A stretch of 64,000 nucleotides of DNA from the NCBI RefSeq assembly GCF_004342445.1, contig NZ_SLWW01000002.1, positions 1 to 64,000 of the forward strand. The letters are read 5' to 3'. Source of the DNA: Rhodovulum euryhalinum. GTDB lineage: Bacteria > Pseudomonadota > Alphaproteobacteria > Rhodobacterales > Rhodobacteraceae. Below, piece by piece: positions 25,876 through 35,017 of this stretch. The first letter of the stretch is position 1. Each line of letters opens with the position of its first letter. The notes below the pieces were generated by a model. That model was not told where the DNA came from and made no database searches. It saw only the letters and a list, made by a program, of their open reading frames with translations. A program made the translations under genes and the position numbers.

Positions 25876-26943
25876 CTACAGGTCCAGCACGCCGCGCCGG
25901 CGCAGCAGGATCCACAGGAAGACCGGCCCGCCGAGCACCGCGGTGACAATGCCGATGGGCAGTTCGGCGGGGGCGATCACGATGCGGGCGATCACATCGG
26001 CCAGGATCAGCAACGCCGCGCCCAGAAGGGCCGCGTTCACCAGCAGATAGCGATGATCGGGCCCCGTCGCGAGGCGCAACAGATGCGGCACAACGATCCC
26101 GATGAAGCCGATCCCGCCCGACACGGCCACCGCCGCCCCGGTGGCGCCCGCGACGGTCAGGATCGCCACGGTCTTGAGCCGCTGGACCGGGATGCCGATG
26201 TGGAACGCCGCGGCCTCGCCCAGCGCGAGCCCGTTCAGGCCGCGGGCCAGCATCGGGGCGCAAAGAAGCGCCAGAGCCATCAGGGGCGCGGCCGCGGCGA
26301 GCTTGGCCCAGGTGGCGCCCGCGAGCGAACCAAGCCCCCAGAAAGTCAGGTCGCGCAACTGCGCGTCATCGGCCATGTAGACGAGGATGCCCGACAGCGC
26401 CCCGGCCAGCGCCCCCAGCGCGATGCCCCCGAGCAGCATGGTGGCAACCGAGGTCCGCCCCCGGCGCGTGGCGATACCGTAAAGCACCAGCGTCGAGGCC
26501 CAGCCGCCAAGGAACGCGGCCACCGGCACCGCATAATAGCCAAGCGCCGCCGCCAGCCCCGCAGGCCAGAACCCGCCCAGCACGATGGCCGAGATCGCGC
26601 CCAGCCCCGCGCCCGCGCTGACGCCCACGAGCCCCGGATCGGCCAGCGGGTTGCGAAACAGCCCCTGCATGACCGCGCCCGAGACCGCCAGCGAGGCGCC
26701 CACCAGCGCCCCCATGGCAAGCCGCGGCAGCCGGATCTCGAACAGCACCACCCGGTCGGCCAGCGCCACCTCGCGCCCCGCCAGCAGGTCGGCCAGAACC
26801 GTCCAGGGCGACGTGCCCGCGGCACCGGTGGTCAGGCCGCAGGCGGCCACCGTCAGCAAGACCAGCGCCAGAAGGACCGTGGTCCGGCGTGCATGCCCGG
26901 CACGGTCCCACGCGGCCGCCGTGTCGGGGGAGATGGCGACCAT
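25876..26943 (-). CDS. hmuU: Heme ABC transporter permease HmuU
   Basis: This 355-residue FecCD-family permease has about ten transmembrane segments. The signature stretches RLPRLAMGALVGASLAVSGA, FRNPLADPGLVGVSAGAG and GFIGIVVPHLLRL are all present, along with a C-terminal LGGPVFLWIL. It forms the inner-membrane channel for heme with HmuV. It is 4 bp from hmuT and 4 bp from hmuV. Confidence 0.95.
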   Translation of the reverse strand: MVAISPDTAAAWDRAGHARRTTVLLALVLLTVAACGLTTGAAGTSPWTVLADLLAGREVALADRVVLFEIRLPRLAMGALVGASLAVSGAVMQGLFRNPLADPGLVGVSAGAGLGAISAIVLGGFWPAGLAAALGYYAVPVAAFLGGWASTLVLYGIATRRGRTSVATMLLGGIALGALAGALSGILVYMADDAQLRDLTFWGLGSLAGATWAKLAAAAPLMALALLCAPMLARGLNGLALGEAAAFHIGIPVQRLKTVAILTVAGATGAAVAVSGGIGFIGIVVPHLLRLATGPDHRYLLVNAALLGAALLILADVIARIVIAPAELPIGIVTAVLGGPVFLWILLRRRGVLDL

Positions 26944-26947
26944 CGCC

Positions 26948-27772
26948 TCAACTCCCTGCCCGGGCCAGCGCGTCCGAAAGATCGCGCACCGCCTGGGCCG
27001 TGCGCGGGCCGAAGCCCAGCAGGTAGAGCCCGTCCATCTGCACCAGCGCGCGGGCCACGGCGGCCGGTGTGGTGCGGATCGCGGGATGGGACAGCACCTG
27101 GTCCGACATGTCCTCCGCCCCCTCGCGCGCCATCATCAGAATCACTTCGGGCGCGGCACGGGTCACGGCCTCATCGGTCAGCGGCTTGTAGCCCTCGAAT
27201 TCCGCGACCGCATTCTCGCCACCGGCAAGGCGAATGATCCCGTCGGCCGCGGTGTTTCGCCCGGCGGCCAGGATGCGCCCGCCCTGAACCGACATCACGA
27301 ACATCACGCGGGGATGCGGCCCCCGGGCGGCCTGTCCCGTTGCCGCATCCAGCGCCGCGCCCACGTCGGCCGCGAGCGCCGCGCCCTTGTCGGGCACGCC
27401 GAGTGCGGCGGCCACGGCGGCGATCTTGGCCAGCACCGCATTACGGTCATGGCCATCAGGAACCTCCACGAACGGGATCGCCGCGGCGCGGAGCAGGTCC
27501 ACCGTTTCGGGCGGGCCGGCGCCATCCTCGGCAAGGATCATGTCCGGGTCCACCGACAGAACGCCCTCGGGCGACAGACGCCGGGCGTAGCCGATATCGG
27601 GCAACTCGCGCACCGCGGGCGGAAAGGTTGAGGTCGTGTCGCGCGCGACCAGCCTTTCGCCTTCGCCCAGGGCAACGACGATCTCGGTGACCGCGCCGCC
27701 GACCGACACGATCCGGTCCGCAGCCAGCGCCGGACCTGCGAGGACCAGTGTCGCGAGAAGGGCGCGGATCAT
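26948..27772 (-). CDS. hmuT: Periplasmic heme-binding protein HmuT
   Basis: This 274-residue protein has a signal peptide (LVLAGPALAADRI) and the HmuT fold (SVGGAVTEIVVALGEGERLV, then TTSTFP and LPDIGYARRLSPEGVLSVDPD). The tyrosine in IGYARR matches the known axial heme-ligand region of HmuT/ShuT proteins. The start at 27772 overlaps the hmuS stop (ATGA). It carries heme from the outer-membrane receptor to HmuUV. Confidence 0.92.
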   Translation of the reverse strand: MIRALLATLVLAGPALAADRIVSVGGAVTEIVVALGEGERLVARDTTSTFPPAVRELPDIGYARRLSPEGVLSVDPDMILAEDGAGPPETVDLLRAAAIPFVEVPDGHDRNAVLAKIAAVAAALGVPDKGAALAADVGAALDAATGQAARGPHPRVMFVMSVQGGRILAAGRNTAADGIIRLAGGENAVAEFEGYKPLTDEAVTRAAPEVILMMAREGAEDMSDQVLSHPAIRTTPAAVARALVQMDGLYLLGFGPRTAQAVRDLSDALARAGS

Positions 27773-28824
27773 GCCGTGACCTCCTGCGGCAGGCTCGGCA
27801 GGGACGCCACCAGATCGTCCCAGGCCGCGGTGTGATCCACCTCGCCCACCCGCATGCCGAAGGCCTGCAGGATCAGCCCGCCGCTGGCGTCGAATGCCTC
27901 GACCGAGACGGCGGGGCCGCGCTTCGTCGGCTTGGTCACCGCCCAGACCTCGGCCACATGATCGCCGCGCAGGTGCAGGTTGAAGGCGGGATCGAGGATG
28001 TTGAGCCACGGGCCCGTCGGCTTGACGGTTTCGGCCGGGCCGCCATGGATCTCGATGCAGCCGCGGTTGCCGACGAACAGCATGAAGGGCAGTCCCGCAC
28101 CGGCGAGCGCGTCCAGCAGCCCCGCCATGCAGCCGGTATCAAGCGGGCGCACGTAGGGCGCCCCCGCGATGCGGTAGGCGCCCAGGCGGTTCATCTTGAG
28201 CTTGCGCACCATCAGCAGGAACTGGTGGGTGTCGGTCAGCCGGTCCCATTCGGAGCGCAGGCGCTCGGCCTTCGCCGGGCCGGATATCGCCGGCTCGACC
28301 GGCTCGCGCCGGGCCAGCGTCAGGTGGTCGGACTGGTCCTCCAGCCGCAGGCGCCCGACCAGGTCGGCCCATTCCGCATCGCGAGCCGACTCGTGCAGGT
28401 AGACCTTGTGCACCGCGTCCCCGGCGGCATCGAAGATCTGGATCGACCGGCGCAGCCCGCCACCCTTTTCCTCTTCGACGGCGAAGCCGTGGACCCAGTG
28501 CTTCGGGAAAATGCGCAGGTCGATGGCGGGGCTCAGCACCATCGCGGCATGTGCGCCCGGCGTATAGGCGCCATAGGTGCCGGTCTTCTCGATCACCGCG
28601 CTGTCATTGCGGGTCAGCGCCATCGCCTCGCCAAAGCCGGGCAGCCCCGGCATCAGCGTATCCGGATGCGCCGCGATCCGGGTGACGGCGCGGCCCGTTT
28701 CAGCAGCCAGAACCTCGGCCTCGCTCACGCCGAGACTGTCGGCCAGATCGCGCGTGCGCATCGTCGATTTCTCAAGCCGGACGGCCCTGATCCGTTCCGG
28801 CGAAACCGCCTTGCCTTCTCCCAT
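27769..28824 (-). CDS. hmuS: Heme-degrading/trafficking protein HmuS
   Basis: This 351-residue cytoplasmic protein has the duplicated HemS/ChuS layout. Recognisable stretches are TRDLADSLGVSEAEVLAA, DLRIFPKHWVHGFAVE (first half) and FVGNRGCIEIHGGP with LNILDPAFNLHLR (second half). ChuS is known to break down or shuttle heme. It is the first gene of hmuSTUV. A candidate iron-type operator (28924-28940) lies 100 bp ahead. Confidence 0.93.
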   Translation of the reverse strand: MGEGKAVSPERIRAVRLEKSTMRTRDLADSLGVSEAEVLAAETGRAVTRIAAHPDTLMPGLPGFGEAMALTRNDSAVIEKTGTYGAYTPGAHAAMVLSPAIDLRIFPKHWVHGFAVEEEKGGGLRRSIQIFDAAGDAVHKVYLHESARDAEWADLVGRLRLEDQSDHLTLARREPVEPAISGPAKAERLRSEWDRLTDTHQFLLMVRKLKMNRLGAYRIAGAPYVRPLDTGCMAGLLDALAGAGLPFMLFVGNRGCIEIHGGPAETVKPTGPWLNILDPAFNLHLRGDHVAEVWAVTKPTKRGPAVSVEAFDASGGLILQAFGMRVGEVDHTAAWDDLVASLPSLPQEVTA

Positions 28825-28923
28825 GGGAGGCTCCTTTCGCTGCGGGTGTCATGGAATGCGCCTGGCTGGCCGGGGCTGTCCCGGGCTCGCTGGATCGCGG
28901 GGCCGTTCGCGCGGCCGTCAATG

Positions 28924-28940
28924 TTGACAGAAACTATCAG
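28924..28940. promoter_or_regulatory. Candidate iron-responsive operator ahead of hmuSTUV
   Basis: TTGAC and ATCAG are separated by 7 bp, as at 18480 and 21323. The arms also show extended symmetry: CAG after TTGA and CT before ATCAG. Confidence 0.6.
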
Positions 28941-29106
28941 AATAATCCGACAATGCAAGCCTGTCCTGCCCCCTTGAAACGGGGTTTCAAGCCGTTCGTG
29001 GGAGTGCGCCTTGGCGTTCGCGTGGACGGCGCCCGCGGATGCGGGCGGCCGGAAGACCCCGTCGTCCGGGCGTGGGGAAGAAGCGAAGAAGTCGCTTGAA
29101 CAAGAT

Positions 29107-29123
29107 ATGTTATAAGATAACAT
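29107..29123. promoter_or_regulatory. Zur-like operator
   Basis: ATGTTAT and ATAACAT form a perfect 7-bp inverted repeat around AAG. This matches the core of known alphaproteobacterial Zur boxes. It lies 54 bp before the His-rich gene that starts the zinc-type operon. Confidence 0.8.
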
Positions 29124-29176
29124 CTTTTGACCCGCCCAGGGTTCGATCCGTAAACGCCCTTAACCAGGATACAGCC

Positions 29177-29509
29177 ATGACCTCATCCGACGACATCACC
29201 CATGCAGAGCACCTGAAACAGGAGCAGGACCATTTCCGCTGGCGCCAGCAGCACCTGGAGGCGCTGGCCACGCTCAGGCGGGCCGAGGCGGCGCTGATGC
29301 TGCACGAGGCCCGGATCGTGGCGCATCAGGCAGAGATCGCCCGGCATCAGGAACAGATCGCGCATGGCACGGCCCATGCCCCGGCCGTTGACGCGGGCGA
29401 ACATGCCCGGATGGCCCACGACCACGCCCATGGGGCCGAACACCACGCCGGGCTTCTGGATGCCATCAAGGCCGTCGCAGCGCATCTGGATGGGGGCGAG
29501 AAGCCATGA
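29177..29509 (+). CDS. Histidine-rich protein in a Zur-type operon
   Basis: This 110-residue protein has 16 histidines, most of them within residues 43-103 in pairs and short clusters ([30 protein letters not shown]). A predicted helical, coiled-coil-like central part is rich in Ala, Glu and Arg. There is no signal peptide, so it is cytoplasmic. The candidate role is zinc binding or delivery to the COG0523 GTPase, which starts inside its stop codon (ATGA). I do not recognise a named family. Confidence 0.75.
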   Translation: MTSSDDITHAEHLKQEQDHFRWRQQHLEALATLRRAEAALMLHEARIVAHQAEIARHQEQIAHGTAHAPAVDAGEHARMAHDHAHGAEHHAGLLDAIKAVAAHLDGGEKP

Positions 29510-30720
29510 CCGCCGCCGCGAAACTCCCCGTGACGGTTCTGTCGGGCTTCCTCGGTGCCGGCAAGACGACGCTTCTGAACCATGTCCTGAACAATCGCGA
29601 CGGCCGCCGGGTGGCGGTGATCGTCAACGACATGTCCGAGGTCAACATCGATGCCGACCTGGTGCGGGCGGGCAGCGAGCTGTCGCGCGGCGAGGAAAAG
29701 CTGGTCGAGATGACGAACGGCTGCATCTGCTGCACGCTGCGCGACGACCTGCTGGTCGAGGTGCGCCGCCTCGCGGATGAAGGTCGCTTCGACTACCTGC
29801 TGATCGAGTCCACGGGCGTGTCCGAACCGCTGCCCGTGGCCGCCACCTTCGAGTTCCGCGACGAGGACGGCCGATCGCTGTCGGACGTGGCCGAGCTTGA
29901 CACGATGGTGACGGTGGTCGATGCCGCGCACCTCTTGCGCGACTTCTCCAGCCGGGACTTCCTGAAGGACCGGGGCGAAGACCTGGGCCCCGAGGATGAA
30001 CGCACGCTGGTCACCCTGCTGACCGAGCAGATCGAGTTCGCCGACGTGATCGTGCTGAACAAGGTGTCCTCGGCCACGCCCGAAGACCTGACCGCCGCCC
30101 GCGCGATCCTGCGCGCGCTGAATGCGGATGCGAAGATCATCGAGACCGATCGCGGGCGCGTCGACGCGGCCGAGATCATGGGCACGGGTCGGTTCAGCTT
30201 CGAGGCCGCGCATCGCCACCCGACCTGGGCGCAGGAGCTTTACGGCTTTGCCGACCATGTTCCCGAGGACACGGAATATGGCATCACCAGCTTCGTCTAC
30301 CGCGCCGAACGGCCCTTCGATCCGGTACGGCTGGCCGAGTTCTTCGACACGCCGCTGCCCGGCGTGATCCGCGCCAAGGGGCATTTCTGGATCGCGACGC
30401 GGCCGCATTGGGCGGGCGAATTCTCGATGGCGGGATCGGCGGTCGAGGTGAAGGCGCTGGGCCTCTGGTGGGCCGCGGTGCCCGAGAAGCACTGGCCGCC
30501 GGAAGAGCGCGAGCGCATGGCAGAGCGGGTCGCGGGCGAGTTCGGCGACCGGAGGCAGGAGATGGTCTTCATCGGCACGCTGGGTACTATGAACAGGGAC
30601 CGGATCACCGCGATGCTCGACCGTTGCCTGGTACCGGAAACCCGGTTCGAGCCCGACCGTTGGGCGCGCCTGCCCGATCCGTTCCCGCAATGGGGCCGGG
30701 CCATGGAACCCGCCGAATGA
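29506..30720 (+). CDS. COG0523 (CobW/ZNG1-like) metal-chaperone GTPase
   Basis: This 404-residue GTPase has Walker A GAGKTT (residues 17-22), the metal-binding GCICC motif (residues 72-76), the switch segment IESTGVSEP, and NKVS as the guanine-specificity motif, followed by a CobW C-terminal domain ([17 protein letters not shown]). In zinc starvation, COG0523 proteins move zinc into client proteins. Control by a Zur-type operator supports that role over cobalamin synthesis, and no cob gene is nearby. It overlaps the upstream His-rich gene and the downstream gene by ATGA. Confidence 0.9.
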   Translation: MTAAAKLPVTVLSGFLGAGKTTLLNHVLNNRDGRRVAVIVNDMSEVNIDADLVRAGSELSRGEEKLVEMTNGCICCTLRDDLLVEVRRLADEGRFDYLLIESTGVSEPLPVAATFEFRDEDGRSLSDVAELDTMVTVVDAAHLLRDFSSRDFLKDRGEDLGPEDERTLVTLLTEQIEFADVIVLNKVSSATPEDLTAARAILRALNADAKIIETDRGRVDAAEIMGTGRFSFEAAHRHPTWAQELYGFADHVPEDTEYGITSFVYRAERPFDPVRLAEFFDTPLPGVIRAKGHFWIATRPHWAGEFSMAGSAVEVKALGLWWAAVPEKHWPPEERERMAERVAGEFGDRRQEMVFIGTLGTMNRDRITAMLDRCLVPETRFEPDRWARLPDPFPQWGRAMEPAE

Positions 30721-31025
30721 CAGGTCGTGCGTCGAACCGCGGGGCAACGACATTGAAGCTGCGGCGCCGCGCCACCGATCCGATGCGCGACTACGATCGC
30801 CTGCCCCTGGAGCTGCGCACCTGGCTCGCCCAGGCCGCGCGGCCCTGGAGCCCGATCTCGGTGCGCCGGGCCTTCGCGCGCGCCCTGGCCGCCAAGGGCG
30901 ACCGTGCTCAGGCGCTGGCCGAACTGGATCGGCTGGAGGCGCACAGGATCGCGCGGGATGCCTTGGGCCTCTGGGGCAGGTCTCACCCAGCCGCACTTGA
31001 CCATTTGGCGAACTCCCGCTCTTGA
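30717..31025 (+). CDS. DUF6525 family protein
   Basis: This 102-residue protein starts inside the stop codon of the COG0523 gene. It resembles the DUF6525 family often found beside zinc-linked CobW genes in Rhodobacterales: [33 protein letters not shown] and [10 protein letters not shown]. No metal-binding motif is visible. Its function is unknown; shared transcription with the zinc chaperone is the only clue. Confidence 0.65.
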   Translation: MTGRASNRGATTLKLRRRATDPMRDYDRLPLELRTWLAQAARPWSPISVRRAFARALAAKGDRAQALAELDRLEAHRIARDALGLWGRSHPAALDHLANSRS

Positions 31026-31678
31026 TTGGCCCAAGCGTTCGCGTCCCAAACCGCGGTCGAGATCCTGTCCGGACGCCCTCTGCGCCTCGCAGGTTATCGG
31101 TGTGGTGCGCGGCATCAAGGAATGAAGCGGATCCCCGCCGATCGTCTGCTTTCGAGAGATGGCCCGTGAAACCTCGCGCCTTCAGCAGAGTGGGCGCTGC
31201 ACCCTGAACGAATGTCCCAAAAGGGCTGGACCTCCGACATCTGATGATTTCCGTCGGATATCCGCACGCCCCCGCACCGCATGGTTTCGCCGGATGCCCG
31301 GCTTCGCGGGCGAAGCGAATGGCACCTCTGACGGGCCGCGCTGCGGCATATCGATGTCGAGGCCAGGTCCGCTCCGCTCGGTGGCGCCCAAGTGCGCCGG
31401 TCGCTACCTCTGCGCATTGCGGCCTCTCGTGCCGGGTGCCGCGAAAGCGCGCGTCCCGCCTTCGCCCACAGGGGCGCCCAAAAAGCAGGCGGAGCGCGAG
31501 TATGGCGTCCGCTCCGGGCCCGCCGCTATCCCGGCGCATGCTCCAGAGTGTAGAGGCCATGCGGAGCGGTCCCTGACGACTTGCCTGATACCGCTGGTGA
31601 CATCGGGTGTGCAGCCTCGGCCATTGACCGTCCTCAGTGGCTTGGTAGCCTGCAACGAGGTGAACTCGTGCCATTCTT
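31026..31678. other. 653 bp without a supported gene
   Basis: Several frames run through this stretch but none shows a recognised domain, a convincing ribosome binding site or normal codon use. It may contain remnants of a decayed element ahead of the L,D-transpeptidase. Confidence 0.4.
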
Positions 31679-31687
31679 GTGCCGAGC

Positions 31688-32698
31688 ATGATCAGCCGGG
31701 AGAAGCCCACCTTGCTGTTGAATTCGCTGCGTCTCTTCATGGCCATCCTTCTCGGTGTCGCCTTGTCCGGTTCGCACCCGACCCGGGCGGCCGCGCAAGC
31801 CTCGGACACTCCGGCCTGGCTGCAAGACCATGTCGGCGTGGCCGAGGGCCAGATCGCCCCGGTGGTCCTGGCGCGGGCACGTGCGCTTTATCGGCATAAG
31901 ACCGGCCTGGGCGCGATCAGGAACCCCTGTTACATGGCGATGGATGCGACGCGCCCGAGCACGGCGCGCGACGGCACGCCGGGCGGCCGGTTCTACATCA
32001 TCTGCGAGGCGCGGAAATCGTTCCGCGCCGTGTCCTCGGGCCATGGCAACGGGCGGAACCTGCCGCGCGCGGATTTCTCGAACGGCCGGCAATGCGCGAA
32101 GCACTTCAGCAACGCGGAGGGATCGAAGCTGACCGCGGGCGGGTCCTATGTGACGGCCGAAACACGGACCTCCTTCAAGGGATATTTCCAGGACGCGGGC
32201 CGGAGGAGCCCGTTCTATCGCACCTTCCTGCTTTTTGACGGGGAAGGCGAGACGGACAACGCGAGGGAGCGGGCCATCGGCGGGCATCCGGCCGTGTTCC
32301 TGAAATGGCAGTGCCGCTTCAGGAACCCCGAGAGCCCCCATGCCGACGCGGAAGGGTATGTCCCCTATGGAGACCTGGTGAACTACACCGGCGGGCGCAG
32401 CAACGGCTGCACGACCTGGTCGCCATCCGCGTCCGATGAGATTCTCGCGCTGGTGGAGGGCAACCCGACGACGCTCTACATCTATCCCGAGTCCCGCGAC
32501 ATCGACGCCGTCTCGGACGCGGTGAAGGCCGGGAAATCCGTGTCGCGTGCCGGGCTCTACTGGGACATGGCATGCCTGGAGGCAATCGGCTCTCCCAGAT
32601 TCTGGCCAAAGAGCACCCTCCGGCCAATCATCGATGAATGGCGGCGGTCCCTGCCGGCACAGCCGCCGCTGCAGTTGCCGATCTGCGATCGAGGGTGA
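31688..32698 (+). CDS. Murein L,D-transpeptidase-like protein (YkuD_2 type)
   Basis: This 336-residue protein has a signal peptide-like N-terminus (LLLNSLRLFMAILLGVALSG) and a C-terminal part containing GGRSNGCTTW, which is the YkuD_2-type catalytic cysteine region. Such proteins crosslink or cleave peptidoglycan. The start is uncertain: ATG at 31688 or a GTG at 31679 gives a slightly longer N-terminus. Its neighbours are the tRNA and mobile-element remnants. A second L,D-transpeptidase of the standard YkuD family lies at 34069. Confidence 0.7.
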   Translation: MISREKPTLLLNSLRLFMAILLGVALSGSHPTRAAAQASDTPAWLQDHVGVAEGQIAPVVLARARALYRHKTGLGAIRNPCYMAMDATRPSTARDGTPGGRFYIICEARKSFRAVSSGHGNGRNLPRADFSNGRQCAKHFSNAEGSKLTAGGSYVTAETRTSFKGYFQDAGRRSPFYRTFLLFDGEGETDNARERAIGGHPAVFLKWQCRFRNPESPHADAEGYVPYGDLVNYTGGRSNGCTTWSPSASDEILALVEGNPTTLYIYPESRDIDAVSDAVKAGKSVSRAGLYWDMACLEAIGSPRFWPKSTLRPIIDEWRRSLPAQPPLQLPICDRG

Positions 32699-32881
32699 CT
32701 TGGGCGATGTGTGGGCAGGCGGTGTCGCTTCGAGCGTCTGCCCGGTCCGTGGCCAAACCCGGACTGCAAGGAGCTTTGGGGCAGCCCCTCCCTCTCATGG
32801 AGAGGCGGTCGATCGCACGCCGCCCCGCCCAGTTTCCCCTTGACGCGTTCACCTTCGTCCCGTACCTAGCGCCTCGCTCTT

Positions 32882-32958
32882 GGCGGAGTAGCTCAGTTGG
32901 TTAGAGCAGCGGAATCATAATCCGCGTGTCGGGGGTTCGAGTCCCTCCTCCGCTACCA
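32882..32958 (+). tRNA. tRNA-Met (CAU)
   Basis: A full cloverleaf can be drawn. The 7-bp acceptor stem pairs GGCGGAG with CTCCGCT, the anticodon stem is GCGGA/TCCGC, and the loop ATCATAA places CAT at 32916-32918. CCA is encoded at the 3' end. The sequence fits alphaproteobacterial elongator tRNA-Met. A tRNA-Ile2 read through a modified C is a less likely alternative. Confidence 0.93.
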
Positions 32959-32967
32959 TCAAAACCC

Positions 32968-33165
32968 GACACTTCGGGTTGTCTCCCAGAATAGCCCCAA
33001 GAAAGCATTCGACGACGACGTCGAGCCCGGTTTCGGTCGGTGTCACGACCACGGCGCTGACGAGTTCGCGGATGATGCAGACAGCGTCCGGATCGGCGGT
33101 GTGGAACCGGCCGGCAAGGTCGGCGAGCGCAACCACATAGCGCTCCACCGAGGCCGGGTGTGTAG
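32968..33165 (-). pseudogene. Serine-recombinase C-terminal remnant
   Basis: A minus-strand frame ends in the tRNA 3' end and contains IIRELVSAVVVTPTETGLDV followed by VVECFLGAILGD. This resembles the C-terminal tail of serine recombinases of mobile elements. The N-terminal catalytic part is missing. Its position directly beside tRNA-Met suggests an old integration scar. Confidence 0.5.
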
Positions 33166-33299
33166 CGCGGCGGCAGCTTTTGCACGGTAGCGTTGCAGCT
33201 TTTGCACGAAAATTTCGCCGTTCCGTCAGGATCTTGCATTGGAAGGGCGTTTCTGACGCGATGCCCCGCCGGCACAGTCGGGGACTCACACGACCATAC

Positions 33300-33613
33300 G
33301 AAGCTGGGCTTCCGGTGACCTAGATGGCGCGGATCTCCAGCGTCTGTTCATCGACGCCGATGTGGATCTTGCGCCACAGACGGCGTTTCGCGCCGCCATG
33401 CTTGCGGGCGTGCCACTCGCCTTCGCCCTCCGCCTTGATGCCGGTGCTGTCGATCAGAAGGTTCAGCGGCCCCTGCGAGCCCCGGTAGGGAGTACTCACA
33501 GCCAGGGATTTCTGGCGCCGGCTCAGCGTGCTGAAATCCGGCACCGCCCAGTCGAGGCCGACCAGCCGTAGAAGGCTTTCGACGAACCCCGTCGTCTGCC
33601 GGAGGGCCATGTG
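33300..33613 (-). pseudogene. IS5-family transposase fragment
   Basis: The frame contains MALRQTTGFVESLLRLVGLD, DFSTLSRRQ, LLIDSTGIKAEGEGEWHARK and WRKIHIGVDEQTLEIRAI, matching the middle of IS5-type DDE transposases. The beginning and the end are missing and a stop codon interrupts where the normal protein would continue (after EIRAI). No inverted repeats were recognised. It is a dead fragment. Confidence 0.8.
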
Positions 33614-33699
33614 TAGGGGGGTCTTGCAAGACCCGGCGCAAGGTGCAAACACGGTACCTGCAAGTTCGATGAGATAGTCTGACGGGCGGGAAAGCGAAG

Positions 33700-33990
33700 A
33701 TGCATGTGCGGACCATCCTGTTGCCGGCGGTCGTTCTGACCCTCGGCGCCTGCAACGCGTCGGTCGAGGGGGCCCGAACCAGTTCGGGGTTCATCGAGCG
33801 ATTGCCGGACGCCGTCGTGGCCGCCGCAGCCCCCTACCAGGACTTGCGGCATGTGCGCCTGCTGCCGGAGGACGGATGCTACTGGTACCGGCACGAGGGG
33901 CCCGTCGAGACAACCCTGTTGCCGCTTCGGACCGCCGAAGGCAGACCGATATGCACGCGCGCGCAGCGCAGGCCCGTGGCGGGGGGCTGA
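33700..33990 (+). CDS. Small lipoprotein
   Basis: This 96-residue protein has a lipobox, LTLGAC, at about residues 13-18 after a short positively charged N-terminus, so it should be lipid-anchored. Two further cysteines (DGCYWYRHEGP and ICTR) lie in the mature part. No family was recognised. An AAGCGAAG ribosome binding-like sequence precedes the ATG. Confidence 0.65.
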   Translation: MHVRTILLPAVVLTLGACNASVEGARTSSGFIERLPDAVVAAAAPYQDLRHVRLLPEDGCYWYRHEGPVETTLLPLRTAEGRPICTRAQRRPVAGG

Positions 33991-34068
33991 TCCGGCTGCG
34001 GGCCTCCTGCGGCGGGCGGCGCCCGGGCCCCGCGGGGGATGTCGTGACCCCGGCCGGCCGCCCCGGCG

Positions 34069-34734
34069 TCAGCTTCGTGCGGTAACGCTTTCCTCGGCCG
34101 GGTAGAGATGCGCGGTCACCCCGGTATCGACCCGGTCGTAAAGCCCGTTGATATGGGCCATCACCATCCGCACGCAGCCGGAACTTGCCCGCATGCCGAC
34201 CGACCGCGGGAACGGCGTGCCATGAATCCGCAGATAGGTGTCGCGGTTGCCGACATAGAGATAGAGCGCCCGCGAACCCAGTGCGTTCATCGGCCCGGGG
34301 GGCATGCCGCCGGCGAACTGTGCGTAGGTCTCGGGCTCGCGGCGGATCATGTTCTGGGTCGGCGTCCAGCTGGGCCACTTGGCCTTGCGCCCGACGGTGA
34401 ACCGGCCAGGCGCGTAAAGCCCGCCACGCCCGATGGCAACGCCGTAACGCATGGCGGTGCCGTCACCCTGGATATGGTAGAGATATCGCGCGATCGCATC
34501 GACATGGATATCGCCCGCGCGGAGCCCGTCCCTTGCCTCGACCCGGACCGGCAGGAAACGCGGATGCAGCCCCCAGGGGTTCGACCTTGCCGGATCAAAG
34601 TCCGGCGGGGTCACCTCGGCATCCCAGGCCGCCCATCGATCTGACGTCGAGGAAGGCGCCGCCGACACCGGTGCAACGATCGCCGAAGAGAACAGCGCGG
34701 TGGTCGTCAGGATGAAATGGCGTCTGGTCAGCAT
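34069..34734 (-). CDS. L,D-transpeptidase, YkuD family
   Basis: This 221-residue exported enzyme has an N-terminal signal of the twin-arginine type (LTRRHFILTTTALFSS) and the YkuD catalytic motif HGTPFPRSVGMRASSGCVRM, with His171 and Cys187 as catalytic residues. It crosslinks peptidoglycan peptides or attaches lipoproteins to the wall. The ATG at 34734 was preferred because it produces a clean signal peptide. It stands alone between the lipoprotein and the secreted protein genes. Confidence 0.9.
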   Translation of the reverse strand: MLTRRHFILTTTALFSSAIVAPVSAAPSSTSDRWAAWDAEVTPPDFDPARSNPWGLHPRFLPVRVEARDGLRAGDIHVDAIARYLYHIQGDGTAMRYGVAIGRGGLYAPGRFTVGRKAKWPSWTPTQNMIRREPETYAQFAGGMPPGPMNALGSRALYLYVGNRDTYLRIHGTPFPRSVGMRASSGCVRMVMAHINGLYDRVDTGVTAHLYPAEESVTARS

Positions 34735-35017
34735 GGTGCCTCTCTTTGTGTGAACCGCAAGGTCAACCCCCGGCCTGCCCATTCGATTTCAAGGGAACGA
34801 TACCGCGATGGTCCGATCAAGCCCGAATTTTGGGGCCCGGGCCCAGGCCGTCCCCAGGCCGTCCCGAGGATGCCGCCAGAGCGGGTGCGCCGCGTGACGG
34901 TCGCGGACCAACCCGGAACCGCGCAAACCGTACACGCTGTTCGCACGGTGAACGCTGGCGCCGCGCCCGTTGACCAGACGCTGCACATCGTGTGACCTGC
35001 CCCCGGCACAACGCGGG

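Noticed and set aside
31159-31899. Open frame ahead of the L,D-transpeptidase
   Set aside because: Its composition is unlike the neighbouring genes, and it overlaps the transpeptidase start in a different frame.
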